Below are positions 6,599 through 6,621 of a stretch of DNA of 6,621 nt, piece after piece (position 1 is the stretch's first letter; each line of letters begins with the position of its first letter). The position numbers were made by a program, and so were the translations under genes. A model generated the notes under the pieces. That model was not told the origin of the DNA. It saw only the letters and a list, made by a program, of their open reading frames with translations, and did no database searches. This DNA is from Candidatus Parcubacteria bacterium (GTDB taxonomy: Bacteria; Patescibacteriota; Patescibacteriia; JAACEG01). The stretch spans positions 1 through 6,621 of the forward strand of contig JAGLTA010000027.1 in the NCBI GenBank assembly GCA_023135505.1. Direction: 5' to 3'.

Positions 6599-6617
6599 AT
6601 GTACAAGATGAGTACAT
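6599..6617. promoter_or_regulatory. Short inverted repeat upstream of the murA promoter (possible operator)
   Basis: ATGTAC (6599-6604) and GTACAT (6612-6617) are exact reverse complements separated by seven bases. The repeat ends four bases upstream of the -35 box, where an activator or repressor dimer could bind. Arms of six bases can arise by chance in AT-rich DNA, and the window ends just beyond, so the gene on the other side is unknown. No regulator can be named. Confidence 0.3.
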
Positions 6618-6621
6618 AGGT

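Overview
The window is AT-rich bacterial DNA with short spacers and AT-biased codon use. Gene content suggests a Patescibacteria/CPR organism, most likely Parcubacteria-like. The clues are a PEGA-domain protein fused to a beta-propeller, a PEP-synthase-like protein without an ATP-grasp part in this gene, a DUF2304 membrane protein, and almost no Shine-Dalgarno sites. This taxonomic call is inference from gene families and base composition; there is no rRNA marker here. The standard code fits: genes end in TAA or TAG and no conserved gene has an in-frame TGA.

The left third (about 1-1893) is a plus-strand block. Positions 59-1537 form one continuous reading frame for a PEP-utilising-enzyme-like protein. 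A single in-frame TAA at 1160-1162 cuts it exactly between the helical N-terminal part and the C-terminal phosphohistidine swivelling domain. The swivelling domain is intact, including its GG-x-TSHA histidine motif, but has no plausible start of its own. A small three-helix DUF2304 membrane protein follows at 1564-1893.

The right two thirds form a minus-strand operon read from the right edge: murA, ispG, ispH, then a membrane-anchored PEGA/beta-propeller protein. A good sigma70-type promoter (TTTACA, 17 bp, TACAAT) lies about 30 bp before murA. murA and ispG overlap by 11 bp, and the other gaps are 32 and 40 bp. The operon ends in an intrinsic terminator that overlaps the end of the convergent DUF2304 gene, next to a perfect 20-bp AT-rich inverted repeat.

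The operon joins the last two steps of the MEP isoprenoid pathway (IspG, IspH) to the first committed step of peptidoglycan precursor synthesis (MurA). Isoprenoid product feeds undecaprenyl phosphate, the lipid carrier for cell-wall units, so shared expression makes sense. The PEGA protein is probably a surface-exposed envelope component. I see no mobile element, CRISPR array, tRNA or rRNA. The most unusual item is the split PEP-utilising gene; the rest looks like ordinary core and envelope genes.
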